Assembly (NCBI RefSeq): GCF_018223745.1
Contig: NZ_CP073653.1
Span: 3,128,001 to 3,192,000, forward strand
Direction: 5' to 3'
DNA from: Clostridium beijerinckii
GTDB taxonomy: Bacteria; Bacillota; Clostridia; Clostridiales; Clostridiaceae
DNA length: 64,000 nucleotides
In this document: one piece after another, positions 9,213 through 17,666 of the stretch
How the letters are laid out: every line of letters starts with the position of its first letter
Position numbering within the stretch: position 1 is the stretch's first letter
Notes under the pieces: generated by a model
Told to the model about the DNA's origin: nothing
The model's database searches: none
The model's input: only the letters and a program-made list of their open reading frames with translations
Program-made: the position numbers and the translations under genes

Positions 9213-10232
9213 CTATTCAACAATACCACCTGTTGCTTTTTCAGCATTAGCTTCTATATCTGATGGAATCTTAATATTCAATTTCTTTGCAACATCTGTA
9301 TTTATAACTACTTTTATTTCACTTAATTTTGTTATTTCAATTTCTGAAGGCTTCTTTCCCTCAAATATTTCTGCAGCTTCAAAGCCTGCTTCTTTTCCTA
9401 ATTCATAGTAATCTATACCTAATGTTGCAAGAGCGCCCTTACTAATCGCAGCGTCTTCTGCACCAATTACAGGAATATTTTTTTCTAAACAAAGCTTACC
9501 TACTAATGTATAGCTTGAAGCTACTGTATTATCTGTTGGTGTGTATAGTGCATCAATTTCACCAAGAGCACTTGATAAGTTTTGATTTATTTCATTTGTA
9601 TTAGTGACTGCTATTTCCTTTACTGTAATTCCATGTTTTTCTGCTTCAGCCTTAAATTCATTAACTTGAATTACAGCATTAGTTTCTGATGAATTATAAA
9701 TTACCCCTACAGTTTTAGCATTTGGAATTAACTTTACTAATAATTCCATTTGTTTATCTACTGGAGTCTTATTTGATGTACCTGTAACATTAGTACCTGA
9801 ACTCTTCCAATCCTTTGCAACTCCTGCTTTTACTGGATCTACTACTGCAGAACATACTATTGGTATATCTTTAGTAAAATTGTACGCCGCTTGAACTGCT
9901 GGTGTTGCAATTGCAAAGATTAAATCCTTCTTACTATCTGTAAATTGTTTAGATATGGTTTGTGCATTTGATTGATCACCTTGAGCATTTTGCTGCTCAA
10001 TTTTTATGTTTTTTCCTTCTTCATATCCTTTTTCTTTCAGTCCATCAATAAAACCTTTATTAGTTAAATCTAATGCGTCATGTTGTACTAATTGTATAAT
10101 TCCAATATTTTTTACTTCTGATGAAGTAGTTTTCTCTTTACTAGAACCTGTTGTATCTTGTCCACATCCCGAAAGCACTCCACCTACTAAAACTGTACAT
10201 AATAACATTGCCAATTTTCTTTTTCCTACCAT
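9213..10232 (-). CDS. ABC transporter substrate-binding lipoprotein (ABC_sub_bind / TrpX-like)
   Basis: The 339-residue protein is a lipid-anchored binding protein: Lys/Arg N-terminus, hydrophobic stretch and the lipobox LSGC with Cys23. The mature part fits the ABC_sub_bind family, with VKNIGIIQLVQHDALD, then TPAVQAAYN, VDPVKAGV, and GVIYNSSETNA. Relatives named TrpX are linked to tryptophan uptake in Firmicutes. No permease or ATPase gene is adjacent, which is unusual for this family, so the rest of the transporter must be elsewhere. GGAGGACAG precedes the ATG. No T-box is visible upstream. Confidence 0.88.
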   Translation of the reverse strand: MVGKRKLAMLLCTVLVGGVLSGCGQDTTGSSKEKTTSSEVKNIGIIQLVQHDALDLTNKGFIDGLKEKGYEEGKNIKIEQQNAQGDQSNAQTISKQFTDSKKDLIFAIATPAVQAAYNFTKDIPIVCSAVVDPVKAGVAKDWKSSGTNVTGTSNKTPVDKQMELLVKLIPNAKTVGVIYNSSETNAVIQVNEFKAEAEKHGITVKEIAVTNTNEINQNLSSALGEIDALYTPTDNTVASSYTLVGKLCLEKNIPVIGAEDAAISKGALATLGIDYYELGKEAGFEAAEIFEGKKPSEIEITKLSEIKVVINTDVAKKLNIKIPSDIEANAEKATGGIVE

Positions 10233-10415
10233 ATTACTGTCCTCCTAATTTTTCACTTTCATAATTAACACATTCCTACTGTACTACTAATTTTAATATC
10301 ATTATGATAATTTATTTCATATTTTCATAATGATTTGATAACACTTTACCAATCTTTTTGTTATAATATCATAATTTATAATTGTTGTAAAGTTAAGGAG
10401 ACTTTTGGTAAATTT

Positions 10416-10438
10416 ATAAAAGGGCCTGACCCTTTTAT
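10416..10438. other. Perfect 9-bp hairpin upstream of the lipoprotein gene
   Basis: ATAAAAGGG and CCCTTTTAT pair around CCTGA. It lies between two minus-strand genes and next to the terminator at 10466-10498. It may be a second terminator arm or a regulatory hairpin. Confidence 0.4.
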
Positions 10439-10463
10439 TGATGCGATTCAGTGAAAAATAATA

Positions 10464-10499
10464 AAGCTGAGATTTTCTAAATATAAAAAAATCTCAGCC
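10464..10499 (-). terminator. Repeat-family hairpin, copy 1 (terminator of the MazG-like gene)
   Basis: GCTGAGATTTT (10466-10476) and AAAATCTCAGC (10488-10498) form a perfect 11-bp stem, followed on the minus strand by TTTATTATTTTT. It sits 15 nt after the stop of the pyrophosphohydrolase gene. Related hairpins occur at 31725-31757 and 38105-38138. Confidence 0.75.
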
Positions 10500-10513
10500 T
10501 ATAAATATGATCT

Positions 10514-10831
10514 TTATAATTCTGTGTACTTCTTGCTGTTACCTTTAGCTTTTTCTACTGGATATTTTTCTTCGTTTTTATCCATTTTGCTATTTATAAT
10601 TTCCTCTAAATCTACTCCTAATGAATCAGCCATATGTATACAATAAACCATAACATCAGCCAACTCTTCTAAAACATGTTCTTTATTATAGTTTTCTTCA
10701 TCCCATAAAAATTCTTCTAGAAGCTCTCCTGCTTCTATGGATATAGCTTTAGATAGATTGGCTGGAGTGTGGAATTGACTCCAATCTCTGTCATTTCGGA
10801 ATTTTCTTATTCTATTTATTGTTTCTTTCAT
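10514..10831 (-). CDS. MazG-like nucleotide pyrophosphohydrolase (dCTPase / RS21-C6 type)
   Basis: The 105-residue all-helical enzyme probably cleaves a (d)NTP to the monophosphate and pyrophosphate, a house-cleaning role. WSQFHTPANLSKAISIEAGE followed by LLEEFLW and EELADVMVYC supplies the EExxE and ExxD metal-binding residues of the family. I place the start at the ATG at 10831 (MKETINRIRKF), because this matches the family N-terminus; the longer frame upstream would add a Cys/Asn/Lys-rich stretch unlike any homologue. The ribosome site (AAAGAGTG) is modest. Confidence 0.85.
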   Translation of the reverse strand: MKETINRIRKFRNDRDWSQFHTPANLSKAISIEAGELLEEFLWDEENYNKEHVLEELADVMVYCIHMADSLGVDLEEIINSKMDKNEEKYPVEKAKGNSKKYTEL

Positions 10832-10939
10832 ATTATTCACTCTTTCTATGTTTTTCCAGTTTTTATTTTTATTATAGCATATATTACATAAAATGAATTT
10901 CATAAAAATTTCTAAGTATTATATAGTCATATTATTTTT

Positions 10940-10976
10940 TAACCTTTATATTATTTTGTGTTGAACACAGCTCTGA
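10940..10976 (+). repeat. 37-bp direct repeat, left copy
   Basis: This 37-nt stretch (ending TTGAACACAGCTCTGA) matches 11377-11413 with two mismatches. The right copy continues into a full terminator hairpin while this one has only the 5' arm. The two copies flank the MutT pseudogene and the 29-codon ORF. Confidence 0.8.
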
Positions 10977-11019
10977 GAAAAAATTCTTAACCCTGCAAAA
11001 TACCTTTAAGGTGTAAAAA

Positions 11020-11166
11020 ATGAAGAAAAGAATAAATGTTGTAGCTGCAATTATAAAAAATGAAAACAAAGAAATATTATGTTCTTTATGCTCTCCTGTT
11101 ATGAATTCACCAAATCTTTTGGAGTTCCCAGGTGGTAAAATCGATTATAACCAAACTCCAAAATAA
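11020..11166 (+). pseudogene. Truncated MutT/Nudix hydrolase pseudogene
   Basis: From an ATG at 11020 the plus strand reads MKKRINVVAAIIKNENKEIL, then CSLCSPVMNSPNLLEFPGGK and IDYNQTPK before TAA. This is the N-terminal part of an 8-oxo-dGTP diphosphatase-type Nudix protein up to the start of the Nudix box. After the stop the same frame continues SIEIKLF, matching the expected ESIEREIK with residues lost. The first Glu of the box is Gln, and the rest of the gene (about 80 residues) is absent. It is clearly non-functional. Confidence 0.75.
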
Positions 11167-11262
11167 TCTATTGAAATTAAATTATTCTCTTGCCTTTTTT
11201 GTTAATTTGTAGTATATTTGCAACATGATGTTTAAAAAATAATTTTTTAAGGAGGTTGAACT

Positions 11263-11352
11263 ATGAATACAATTATATTATTTATTACATTTATAAAATT
11301 AAATACATGTACTTATTCATCTGTGAAACCTCGCGAAAGAACCGCTATGTGA
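11263..11352 (+). CDS. 29-residue small ORF with strong ribosome site
   Basis: AAGGAGGTTGAACT directly precedes an ATG that opens 29 codons: MNTIILFITFIKLNTCTYSS, then VKPRERTAM. The first half is hydrophobic, the second basic. It could be a small membrane peptide, a leader peptide, or the rest of a larger lost gene. I do not recognise a family. The terminator at 11402-11430 lies 50 nt downstream on the same strand. Confidence 0.35.
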   Translation: MNTIILFITFIKLNTCTYSSVKPRERTAM

Positions 11353-11376
11353 TATCTATCACTAACTTTTAGCATT

Positions 11377-11413
11377 TAACTTTTATATTATTTTGCGTTG
11401 AACACAGCTCTGA
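11377..11413 (+). repeat. 37-bp direct repeat, right copy
   Basis: This is the partner of 10940-10976 with two mismatches. It runs into the complete terminator hairpin at 11402-11430, so the left copy is probably a truncated duplicate of this gene-end region. Confidence 0.8.
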
Positions 11414-11430
11414 ATAGCTGTGTCTTTTTT
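11402..11430 (+). terminator. Rho-independent terminator
   Basis: ACACAGCT (11402-11409) and AGCTGTGT (11416-11423) form a perfect stem with a 6-nt loop, followed by C and T6. It ends whatever is transcribed from the small ORF / MutT remnant region, upstream of the ABC exporter genes. Confidence 0.9.
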
Positions 11431-11553
11431 GCGTTTAAGGGTTTATAAAGTTGCTTCTTTTAACTTAGGGCATATTCAAAACTTATTATTTACCTTCATG
11501 CACCTAATTAAAAACTTTATAAATTTAAAATTTTAAACATCATACAATATCTA

Positions 11554-11590
11554 GGCATATTTAACTATCAGATTATTGAAATCATATGCC
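11554..11590 (+). promoter_or_regulatory. Inverted repeat just before the ABC exporter start
   Basis: GGCATAT (11554-11560) and ATATGCC (11584-11590) are inverted around 23 nt and end next to the ribosome site AAAGGAGG. It could be an operator or a leader hairpin; no regulator gene is adjacent. Confidence 0.3.
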
Positions 11591-11607
11591 AAAAAGGAGG
11601 AAATTTT

Positions 11608-13341
11608 ATGACCTTATTTAAAAATTACATTGCAAAACAATGGAAATTATTACTTTTGCCTATGTTTGCTATGATAGTTTCCATCTGTGCAGATAGCTCT
11701 TATCCTTACTTTCAAAAGATATTTATTGATAATATAATTCTTGGTCATATGGAGAATTATTTAATTATATTTTTAATAATTGTTGTTTCAGTTGCGCTAA
11801 TTCATGGTTTATTTTCTTACTTAAATGAGTATTTGTTCGATAAATTTGCTCTTATAGTATGTAAAAAATTGAGACAAGATTTGTACTCTAAATTTCAATC
11901 TTTTGAATTCTCTTTTTTTGATAATAATAACACTGGTGAATTACTTTCGAGAATTATTGAAGATGTAGATGTAGTATGGGACACTCTATCCTTTGGAATG
12001 AGATTGCTATTGGAAGCAATAATACTTTTTTCAGTTTCTGCTTTTATAATGTTTAATATAAATAAAACTTTAACTATTATCTGCTTACTTGTTTTATTAC
12101 CCGTTGCTTATATTGGAACAATTATGGACAAGAAGTTCTGGACTGTATATTCACAAATTAGTGACCAAACAGCCGAAATAAACTCTATAGTTCAGCAAGA
12201 TGTTTCTGGTATAAGACTTGTAAAAGCTTTTGCTCGTGAAAAATATGAAATATCAAAATTTTTGAAAGTAAACAAAAAATTCTTTGATTTAAATGTTGAG
12301 CAAGCAAAAATAGTTGGGACTTATGGTCCTATAATTGAACTTTTAACAAACGCTGCACCAATTTTAATGATTGTTTATGGTGGTTATTTATGTATTCAAG
12401 GAAATTTAAGTTTTGGTAGTTTAGTAGCATTTACTAGTTATATTTTTAATCTTTCTTGGTGTGTAAAGAATTTAGGTTTTTTTATTAACTTACTTTCACA
12501 AAATAAAGCTTCTATGAGCAAGATAACTGATATTTTAGATAGAAATTCTGAAATTACTTCCAAGGAAAATGGCTATAACCCTACTGAAATTAAAGGAGAT
12601 ATTATATTTAAAAATGTAAGCTTTTCTTATAACAATGTTGAAGTACTTCATGATATAAATTTAAATATTCCTCACGGAAGTACTGTTGCAATAATGGGTA
12701 CCACTGGATGTGGTAAAAGCACATTACTTTCTCTAATAGGCAGGTATTACGATGTGACTAAAGGAGAAATTTTAGTTGATAATGTTAATGTTAAGAACTG
12801 GAACTTAGAAACTTTAAGAGCTAATATGTCTGTTGTATTTCAAGATACTTTCTTATTTTCAGATACAATAAAAAACAATATAGACTTTGGAAGTGATAAA
12901 TCTGAAAGTGCTTTAATTAAAGCTGTTAAAGATAGTGCTGCTTACTCCTTTATTAAAGAAACGCCAGAAGGTTTTGATACCATTATTGGCGAAAGAGGTC
13001 TTGGCCTATCAGGAGGACAAAAACAAAGACTTGCTATATCAAGAGCAATATTAAGAAAATCACCTATCTTAATTTTGGATGATTCAACTTCTGCCCTTGA
13101 TATGGAAACTGAATTTAAAGTTCTTCAAAATCTAAAAAATGATAAGAAAAAAGCAACTACTTTTATAATTGCCCATAGGATATCTGGTGTAAAAGACGCT
13201 GATATAATTCTCTTTATGAAAGATGGTAGAATTGTAGAAAAAGGTGATCATTCAAGTTTAGTAAAGGCTAAAGGTTACTATCATAGTGTATATTCTCACC
13301 AATTTCAGGATTTTGAAGCACTTACATTGGAGGCGAATTAA
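11608..13341 (+). CDS. Heterodimeric ABC multidrug exporter, subunit with degenerate Walker B
   Basis: The 577-residue half-transporter joins a six-helix transmembrane domain (about 1-310) to an ATPase domain. Walker A is GTTGCGKST, the signature is LSGGQ, and Walker B is ILILDDSTSALD, with Asp where the catalytic Glu should be. This pattern is typical of one subunit of BmrCD/LmrCD/TM287-288-type exporters, where one ATP site is non-hydrolysing. AAAGGAGG precedes the ATG. The second subunit starts one nucleotide after its stop. The substrate cannot be deduced. Confidence 0.9.
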   Translation: MTLFKNYIAKQWKLLLLPMFAMIVSICADSSYPYFQKIFIDNIILGHMENYLIIFLIIVVSVALIHGLFSYLNEYLFDKFALIVCKKLRQDLYSKFQSFEFSFFDNNNTGELLSRIIEDVDVVWDTLSFGMRLLLEAIILFSVSAFIMFNINKTLTIICLLVLLPVAYIGTIMDKKFWTVYSQISDQTAEINSIVQQDVSGIRLVKAFAREKYEISKFLKVNKKFFDLNVEQAKIVGTYGPIIELLTNAAPILMIVYGGYLCIQGNLSFGSLVAFTSYIFNLSWCVKNLGFFINLLSQNKASMSKITDILDRNSEITSKENGYNPTEIKGDIIFKNVSFSYNNVEVLHDINLNIPHGSTVAIMGTTGCGKSTLLSLIGRYYDVTKGEILVDNVNVKNWNLETLRANMSVVFQDTFLFSDTIKNNIDFGSDKSESALIKAVKDSAAYSFIKETPEGFDTIIGERGLGLSGGQKQRLAISRAILRKSPILILDDSTSALDMETEFKVLQNLKNDKKKATTFIIAHRISGVKDADIILFMKDGRIVEKGDHSSLVKAKGYYHSVYSHQFQDFEALTLEAN

Positions 13342-13342
13342 T

Positions 13343-15112
13343 ATGAATGATATTTTACATGAATCATCAAAGATTCAAATAGTAAAAAGACTATTAACCT
13401 ATGTTAAACCTTATAAACTGAAAGTTACTCTTGTAATTTTACTTTTACTTATTGTAATGGCTTGTAATTCAGTTACCCCTTATTTAATGAAGATATCTAT
13501 AGATACTTTTGTTGCAGAAAAAAATGTTAAGGCTTTAATTCTTCTTGGATGTGGGTTAATACTTATGAATGTATTTTCAATGATTTTATCTGGAATCAGA
13601 ACTATCGCCATGTCTAAGATTACCAATCAAATCTTAGTGGATATTAGACATAGCTTATATACTCATATACAAACTTTAAGCTTTAACTTTTTTGATAATA
13701 GACCCGTTGGAAAGATTATTTCAAGAGTTGTTGGAGATGTAAATGCTCTTCAAAATTTATTAAATAATAGTATTGTAAATTTAATTCCTAATGTTTTTAC
13801 TATTATCCTTGTAATTTGTCTAATGCTTATATTAAACCCAATGCTGGCTGGTATCTGCTTAATTACAATGCCTTTATTATTATTTGCAATGTTCTACATT
13901 CAAATTAAGGCAGATAATAAATGGAAAATTTTTAGAGAACATCGTTCATCGCTAATTGGATACACTCATGAATCCTTATCAGGAATGAAGGTAATTCAAG
14001 GCTTTAGCAGAAAATATTACGCTAAAGATAAATTTGACAGCCATATTGGAAATCATGCAAATGGTTTTATGACTGCTGTATTTACTCAAGATTTCTTTTG
14101 GCCATTTTTGACTGCATTCCGTGGTTTAAGTATGGTAATTCTACTCGGCTCTGGATATTTGTTAAGCAAACAAGGAAATTTAAGCTTAGGTACTTTAATG
14201 GCATTTTTTATGTACATTGAAATGCTTTGGAGACCTATTATAAATCTATCTTCATTTTATAATGCTTTTGTCACCAGTATGTCTGCTGGCGAAAGAATTT
14301 TTGATATTTTAGATACCAAAAGCGATATTGTAGATGAAGCATCAATTAAGGCTCTCCCTCAAATTAAAGGAGATATAGAATTTGATCATGTTACTTTTTC
14401 CTATACTAATGCTGATATTCCGGCTCTTAAGAATACTTCTTTTAAATTAAAAGCTGGCGAAAAAATAGCTTTAGTTGGTGAAACTGGTGCAGGAAAAACA
14501 ACCATAACTAATTTAATTAGCAGATTTTATGACCCTACCTTTGGCTGTGTAAAAATTGATGGTTTAGATATAAAAGACGTCACTGTTGAAAGCTTAAGAA
14601 GTCAAATGGGTATAATGCTTCAAGATTCATTTTTATTTTCAACCTCAATTAAAGAAAATATACGCTATGGTAAATTAAACGCTACAGATGAAGAGGTAGT
14701 ACAAGCTGCAAAGGCAGTTAATGCTCATGAGTTTATCGAAAAACTAGAAAAGGGATATGATACTGATGTAAATGAAAGAGGTTCAAGACTATCCCTTGGT
14801 CAGAGACAATTAATAGCTTTTGCAAGAGCTCTAATTGCAGATCCAAGAATACTAATACTAGATGAAGCAACTGCAAATATAGATACTGAAACTGAATTAT
14901 TAGTTCAAGAAGGTATAAAAAAGCTTATGAAAGGAAGAACCTCAATAGTAATAGCTCATAGGCTTTCTACCATAAGAGATTGTGATAAAATTTTTGTACT
15001 TTCTAAAGGTAAAATAGTTGAATCAGGCACTCATGATGAACTTCTTAAAAATCATGGTTATTATTATAAACTGTATTCAGCTCAATACAGCTTCCTAAAG
15101 CAGGATGCTTAA
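13343..15112 (+). CDS. Heterodimeric ABC multidrug exporter, subunit with active Walker B
   Basis: The 589-residue partner has the same layout: transmembrane domain (about 1-330) then ATPase domain. Walker A is GETGAGKTT, Walker B is ILILDEATANID with the catalytic Glu, but the signature is LSLGQ instead of LSGGQ. The poor signature would face the first subunit's degenerate Walker B, so both defects fall in the same ATP site, as expected for an asymmetric heterodimer. The start at 13343 (MNDILHESSK) uses TTGGAGG inside the end of the first gene; an in-frame upstream opening would overlap that gene by 56 nt without a ribosome site. Confidence 0.92.
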   Translation: MNDILHESSKIQIVKRLLTYVKPYKLKVTLVILLLLIVMACNSVTPYLMKISIDTFVAEKNVKALILLGCGLILMNVFSMILSGIRTIAMSKITNQILVDIRHSLYTHIQTLSFNFFDNRPVGKIISRVVGDVNALQNLLNNSIVNLIPNVFTIILVICLMLILNPMLAGICLITMPLLLFAMFYIQIKADNKWKIFREHRSSLIGYTHESLSGMKVIQGFSRKYYAKDKFDSHIGNHANGFMTAVFTQDFFWPFLTAFRGLSMVILLGSGYLLSKQGNLSLGTLMAFFMYIEMLWRPIINLSSFYNAFVTSMSAGERIFDILDTKSDIVDEASIKALPQIKGDIEFDHVTFSYTNADIPALKNTSFKLKAGEKIALVGETGAGKTTITNLISRFYDPTFGCVKIDGLDIKDVTVESLRSQMGIMLQDSFLFSTSIKENIRYGKLNATDEEVVQAAKAVNAHEFIEKLEKGYDTDVNERGSRLSLGQRQLIAFARALIADPRILILDEATANIDTETELLVQEGIKKLMKGRTSIVIAHRLSTIRDCDKIFVLSKGKIVESGTHDELLKNHGYYYKLYSAQYSFLKQDA

Positions 15113-15160
15113 AAAACTTCAAGTTATCTAAAGACTTATTAAAAAGATAACAAAATAAAT

Positions 15161-15194
15161 AACTTAGCTAACTCATTTAGGAGTTAGCTAAGTT
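15161..15194. terminator. Strong stem-loop ending the ABC exporter operon
   Basis: AACTTAGCTAACTC and GAGTTAGCTAAGTT form a perfect 14-bp stem with loop ATTTAG. The downstream T-tract is poor on the plus strand (AAAAAC follows) and the minus side has ATTTATTTTG, so it works best on the minus strand but also marks the exporter operon's end. Confidence 0.7.
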
Positions 15195-15300
15195 AAAAAC
15201 ATATTAATAAATTAAGCTCTTTTTCAATTCCTCCTGATATATCTATCATATAATGCTTTTTAGGTACACATACGCCTGTTGTATTAAACCTTTTTGTCAT
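15193..15300 (-). pseudogene. 5' fragment of an AAA-ATPase gene
   Basis: From an ATG at 15300 the minus strand reads MTKRFNTTGVCVPKKHYMID then ISGGIEKELNLLICF and stops. The first 20 residues match the start of the intact gene just upstream (NRRFNTTGVCIPHLHYMVDI). Only about 29 codons of homology remain before the sequence runs into the exporter terminator. It is a truncated duplicate. Confidence 0.75.
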
Positions 15301-15364
15301 AGCTTCACTCTCCATCTTTAAATAGTATGATGCTCTGCAAAAATTACTAATAACTATTCACTAT

Positions 15365-16906
15365 CTAAACAAACGCCACAAATATTTCCTTTCCTTCATA
15401 ATGTATTATTTCTTTTTTATACTCTTTATCTTTATTAAAATTGTAAACAACAAGATATCCCTTATCTAACCCTTGAATATCTAGATAGTTTTTAATCTGA
15501 TTTAATCCTTTTTTATGGTATTCAGCACCTCTCCATATTTTAAGTTCAATTACGTACTTACTTGAAAGATAACTAACTACTATATCAAGTCTCTTTTCTT
15601 CAGAAATCTGTACTTCTTTGAAATCAAACCCTACACCATTTATTATTGGTTTTATAAATGCTAAAAATAGTAATCTACCCTCACGTTCTATAAATTTTGA
15701 GTCAATGGAACTGTATTGTTCTTTAATAAACTGTTGGAATTTTAAAAGTATCTTTTCAAAATCTAATCCATTATCAATTATGAAATTTTCTTTGAAATTA
15801 TAAGTTGACATATCTGTATTATTTTCAAGCTTGGAAGAGAAATAATTATAAAGCATTTGCTCAAATATTCTGTTAGATATTTTTACTCTTCCATCTATAT
15901 TTTTTAAATATCCGTATATAACTCCTAAATTTATAAGTGGATTATGAATATTAAAAGTCTTTTCCGTACCATTAATTATTAAATCAAATATATAGTCTTT
16001 AAATTCATTATTATTTTCAATATTTTTTACTAAATCATCAAAAAGTGTATTATTTTCTTGTAGTAATTCCTTTACTGATCTATTAATATTTTCTTCATTC
16101 CATAATAATTGATTTTCATCAATTATCTGACAAAGTCTGCTTACTAAGAAAGGATAACCACTTGTATAAAAATAAATTATTTCTGAAATTTCTTTAATAC
16201 TAATTGTCACATTTTTATCTTCTGAATATTCTTTTAACATGGTGCTTATCTCATCTGAATTAAAACTCATATCTACATTGAAATTTACTGCTATATTCCA
16301 AGGACTATTATATTTTTTTTCGTCATCTTGTCTGATTTTAAGCTTCAAATTCTTAATATCATACACCCCAGCAAGAATTACTGAATAAAAGGTTTTATCT
16401 TTACCCTGTTGCCTTAATAAAAATTTATTTCTAAGCATTCCTAAAAAGCTCATAAATAACTGATTATTAGAGCTCTTATCAACTTCATCAATAAACAGTA
16501 CAATCTCTTTGTCAACAATTCTACAGAAATTTGTAATAGCTTTTGACACAGCATTTAAATCATTAATATCTTCAGACATTTCATAAAGTTTAGATGAATA
16601 TTCTTGGTAATTAAACTGGATACTATCTCCGAAGATTTTTAATATTGTTTTAGAAAAAGTTTTTTCTTCCTCAAATATTAAATCTCCTAAACCTTCAAAA
16701 CTAATACTTAAAACTAAATATTCGTCTTTCAATTCTTGTTCTAGCATATACATTGTAGTAGTTTTTCCATATTGCCTAGGCCTATTTATAACGAAATAAT
16801 CTCCTCTATAAACCATACTTTTTATTTGCGTCAGCTTATTTGTTATATCAACCATATAATGCAAATGAGGAATGCAAACACCTGTTGTATTAAATCTTCT
16901 GTTCAA
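15365..16906 (-). CDS. AAA-like ATPase with C-terminal PD-(D/E)XK nuclease-type domain
   Basis: The protein (513 residues from the TTG at 16906) has a P-loop in NRPRQYGKTTT near residues 41-51 and a Walker B in EIVLFIDEVDKSS. The C-terminal ~100 residues carry RLDIVVSYLSSKYVIELKIW, the D...ExK pattern of the PDDEXK_9-type nuclease fold. Such AAA/PD-(D/E)XK proteins are common and often multicopy in Clostridium and Bacteroidetes; their role is not established. I prefer the TTG because AAAGAGGTG lies 6 nt before it, while an in-frame GTG 9 nt further upstream overlaps that site. A truncated copy lies downstream. Confidence 0.75.
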   Translation of the reverse strand: MNRRFNTTGVCIPHLHYMVDITNKLTQIKSMVYRGDYFVINRPRQYGKTTTMYMLEQELKDEYLVLSISFEGLGDLIFEEEKTFSKTILKIFGDSIQFNYQEYSSKLYEMSEDINDLNAVSKAITNFCRIVDKEIVLFIDEVDKSSNNQLFMSFLGMLRNKFLLRQQGKDKTFYSVILAGVYDIKNLKLKIRQDDEKKYNSPWNIAVNFNVDMSFNSDEISTMLKEYSEDKNVTISIKEISEIIYFYTSGYPFLVSRLCQIIDENQLLWNEENINRSVKELLQENNTLFDDLVKNIENNNEFKDYIFDLIINGTEKTFNIHNPLINLGVIYGYLKNIDGRVKISNRIFEQMLYNYFSSKLENNTDMSTYNFKENFIIDNGLDFEKILLKFQQFIKEQYSSIDSKFIEREGRLLFLAFIKPIINGVGFDFKEVQISEEKRLDIVVSYLSSKYVIELKIWRGAEYHKKGLNQIKNYLDIQGLDKGYLVVYNFNKDKEYKKEIIHYEGKEIFVAFV

Positions 16907-17057
16907 AATCAACACCTCTTTTCCGTAGTTGTATTCTATCTTTTACATTGATACCCGAACCACTTATATAGTAGTTATTATACCATATATTAAGAAACTA
17001 AAATTTTTTTCCTTCTAATCTTCTTAACTTTTTTTATTCTTAAATTGTAAAAAACTT

Positions 17058-17180
17058 TTATTCAAACCCATAGTCCTTTAAATGAATATTTAATTGATCT
17101 ATATTACTGATTCCTATACTATCAACTTTTATCTCATCTATGTTTTTAACAAAAGCACTGTGGGTACTTCCACTGAAATA
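17058..17180 (-). pseudogene. Unidentified C-terminal gene remnant
   Basis: The minus strand is open without a start codon and reads YFSGSTHSAFVKNIDEIKVD, then SIGISNIDQLNIHLKDYGFE and TAA. It looks like the end of a real protein, but I cannot name the family. It abuts an Rpn-family fragment, so this gap is a patchwork of gene pieces. Confidence 0.35.
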
Positions 17181-17209
17181 TCATTTTTTACTGCATTTAC
17201 TCTTTTATG
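17162..17209 (-). pseudogene. Rpn-family nuclease fragment fused to the glycosylase 3' end
   Basis: The minus strand encodes HKRVNAVKNDISVEVP, matching HRRVKEVKSDISVEVE of the intact Rpn-type protein at 39134-39928; the DNA also matches over about 45 bases. The fragment overlaps the last codons (CIKE and stop) of the DNA glycosylase gene in another frame, so that gene's 3' end was created by this junction. Confidence 0.6.
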
Positions 17210-17628
17210 CATTTACAATAATCTATAAGAGTATCTAATGTAAATTTAGCGTTGGCGGGACTAGTTGAAGGTAACTTTATAATATCTCTTTTTATTATTG
17301 GATATGTATATTTCATGTAAAGTTTGAAAGCCTTGTCACCATTTGCATATATCTTTTCAATGCTAGCATTATTCAAGACAATCGATAAATCTGATGGTAC
17401 TACATTCTTAATACTACTATCACTTGATCCTGTGATTTCGCAGCTTTCTATTACGTCCCAGAGCGCAATTCCATTATTTAAAAGCATATCTTTCTTGTCA
17501 AAAGTTGTATTAGCTTCATCACAATCAAAAATTCCTGCTATTACTTTCCAAAATCTATTTCTAGCATTGGCATAATAAAATTGAGCTTCTCTTGATTGAA
17601 CTGATGGAAATGTACCAAGTATTAACAT
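17197..17628 (-). CDS. DNA-deoxyinosine / mismatch-type uracil-DNA glycosylase, probably truncated at both ends
   Basis: The 143-residue protein matches the hypoxanthine-DNA glycosylase branch of the uracil-DNA glycosylase superfamily: LILGTFPSVQSREAQFYYAN (motif I region), NRFWKV, ALWDVIESC and LPSTSPAN. These enzymes excise deaminated bases. Homology continues upstream of the ATG as KINGKSR but meets a stop, and the usual ~15 N-terminal residues are missing; the ribosome site is poor. The last four residues come from an Rpn-gene fragment. Core motifs are intact, but function is doubtful. A 168-bp piece is duplicated at 23150-23317. Confidence 0.7.
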   Translation of the reverse strand: MLILGTFPSVQSREAQFYYANARNRFWKVIAGIFDCDEANTTFDKKDMLLNNGIALWDVIESCEITGSSDSSIKNVVPSDLSIVLNNASIEKIYANGDKAFKLYMKYTYPIIKRDIIKLPSTSPANAKFTLDTLIDYCKCIKE

Positions 17629-17666
17629 CCTTGATTTTCCATTTATCTTTTAAAATTTAGTGTTTC

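Noticed and set aside
10240..10460. T-box or riboswitch upstream of the lipoprotein gene
   Set aside because: No T-box sequence or recognisable aptamer; only simple hairpins are visible.
15193..15300. Genuine small protein
   Set aside because: Its first 20 residues duplicate the neighbouring AAA gene's start and the rest ends in a terminator.
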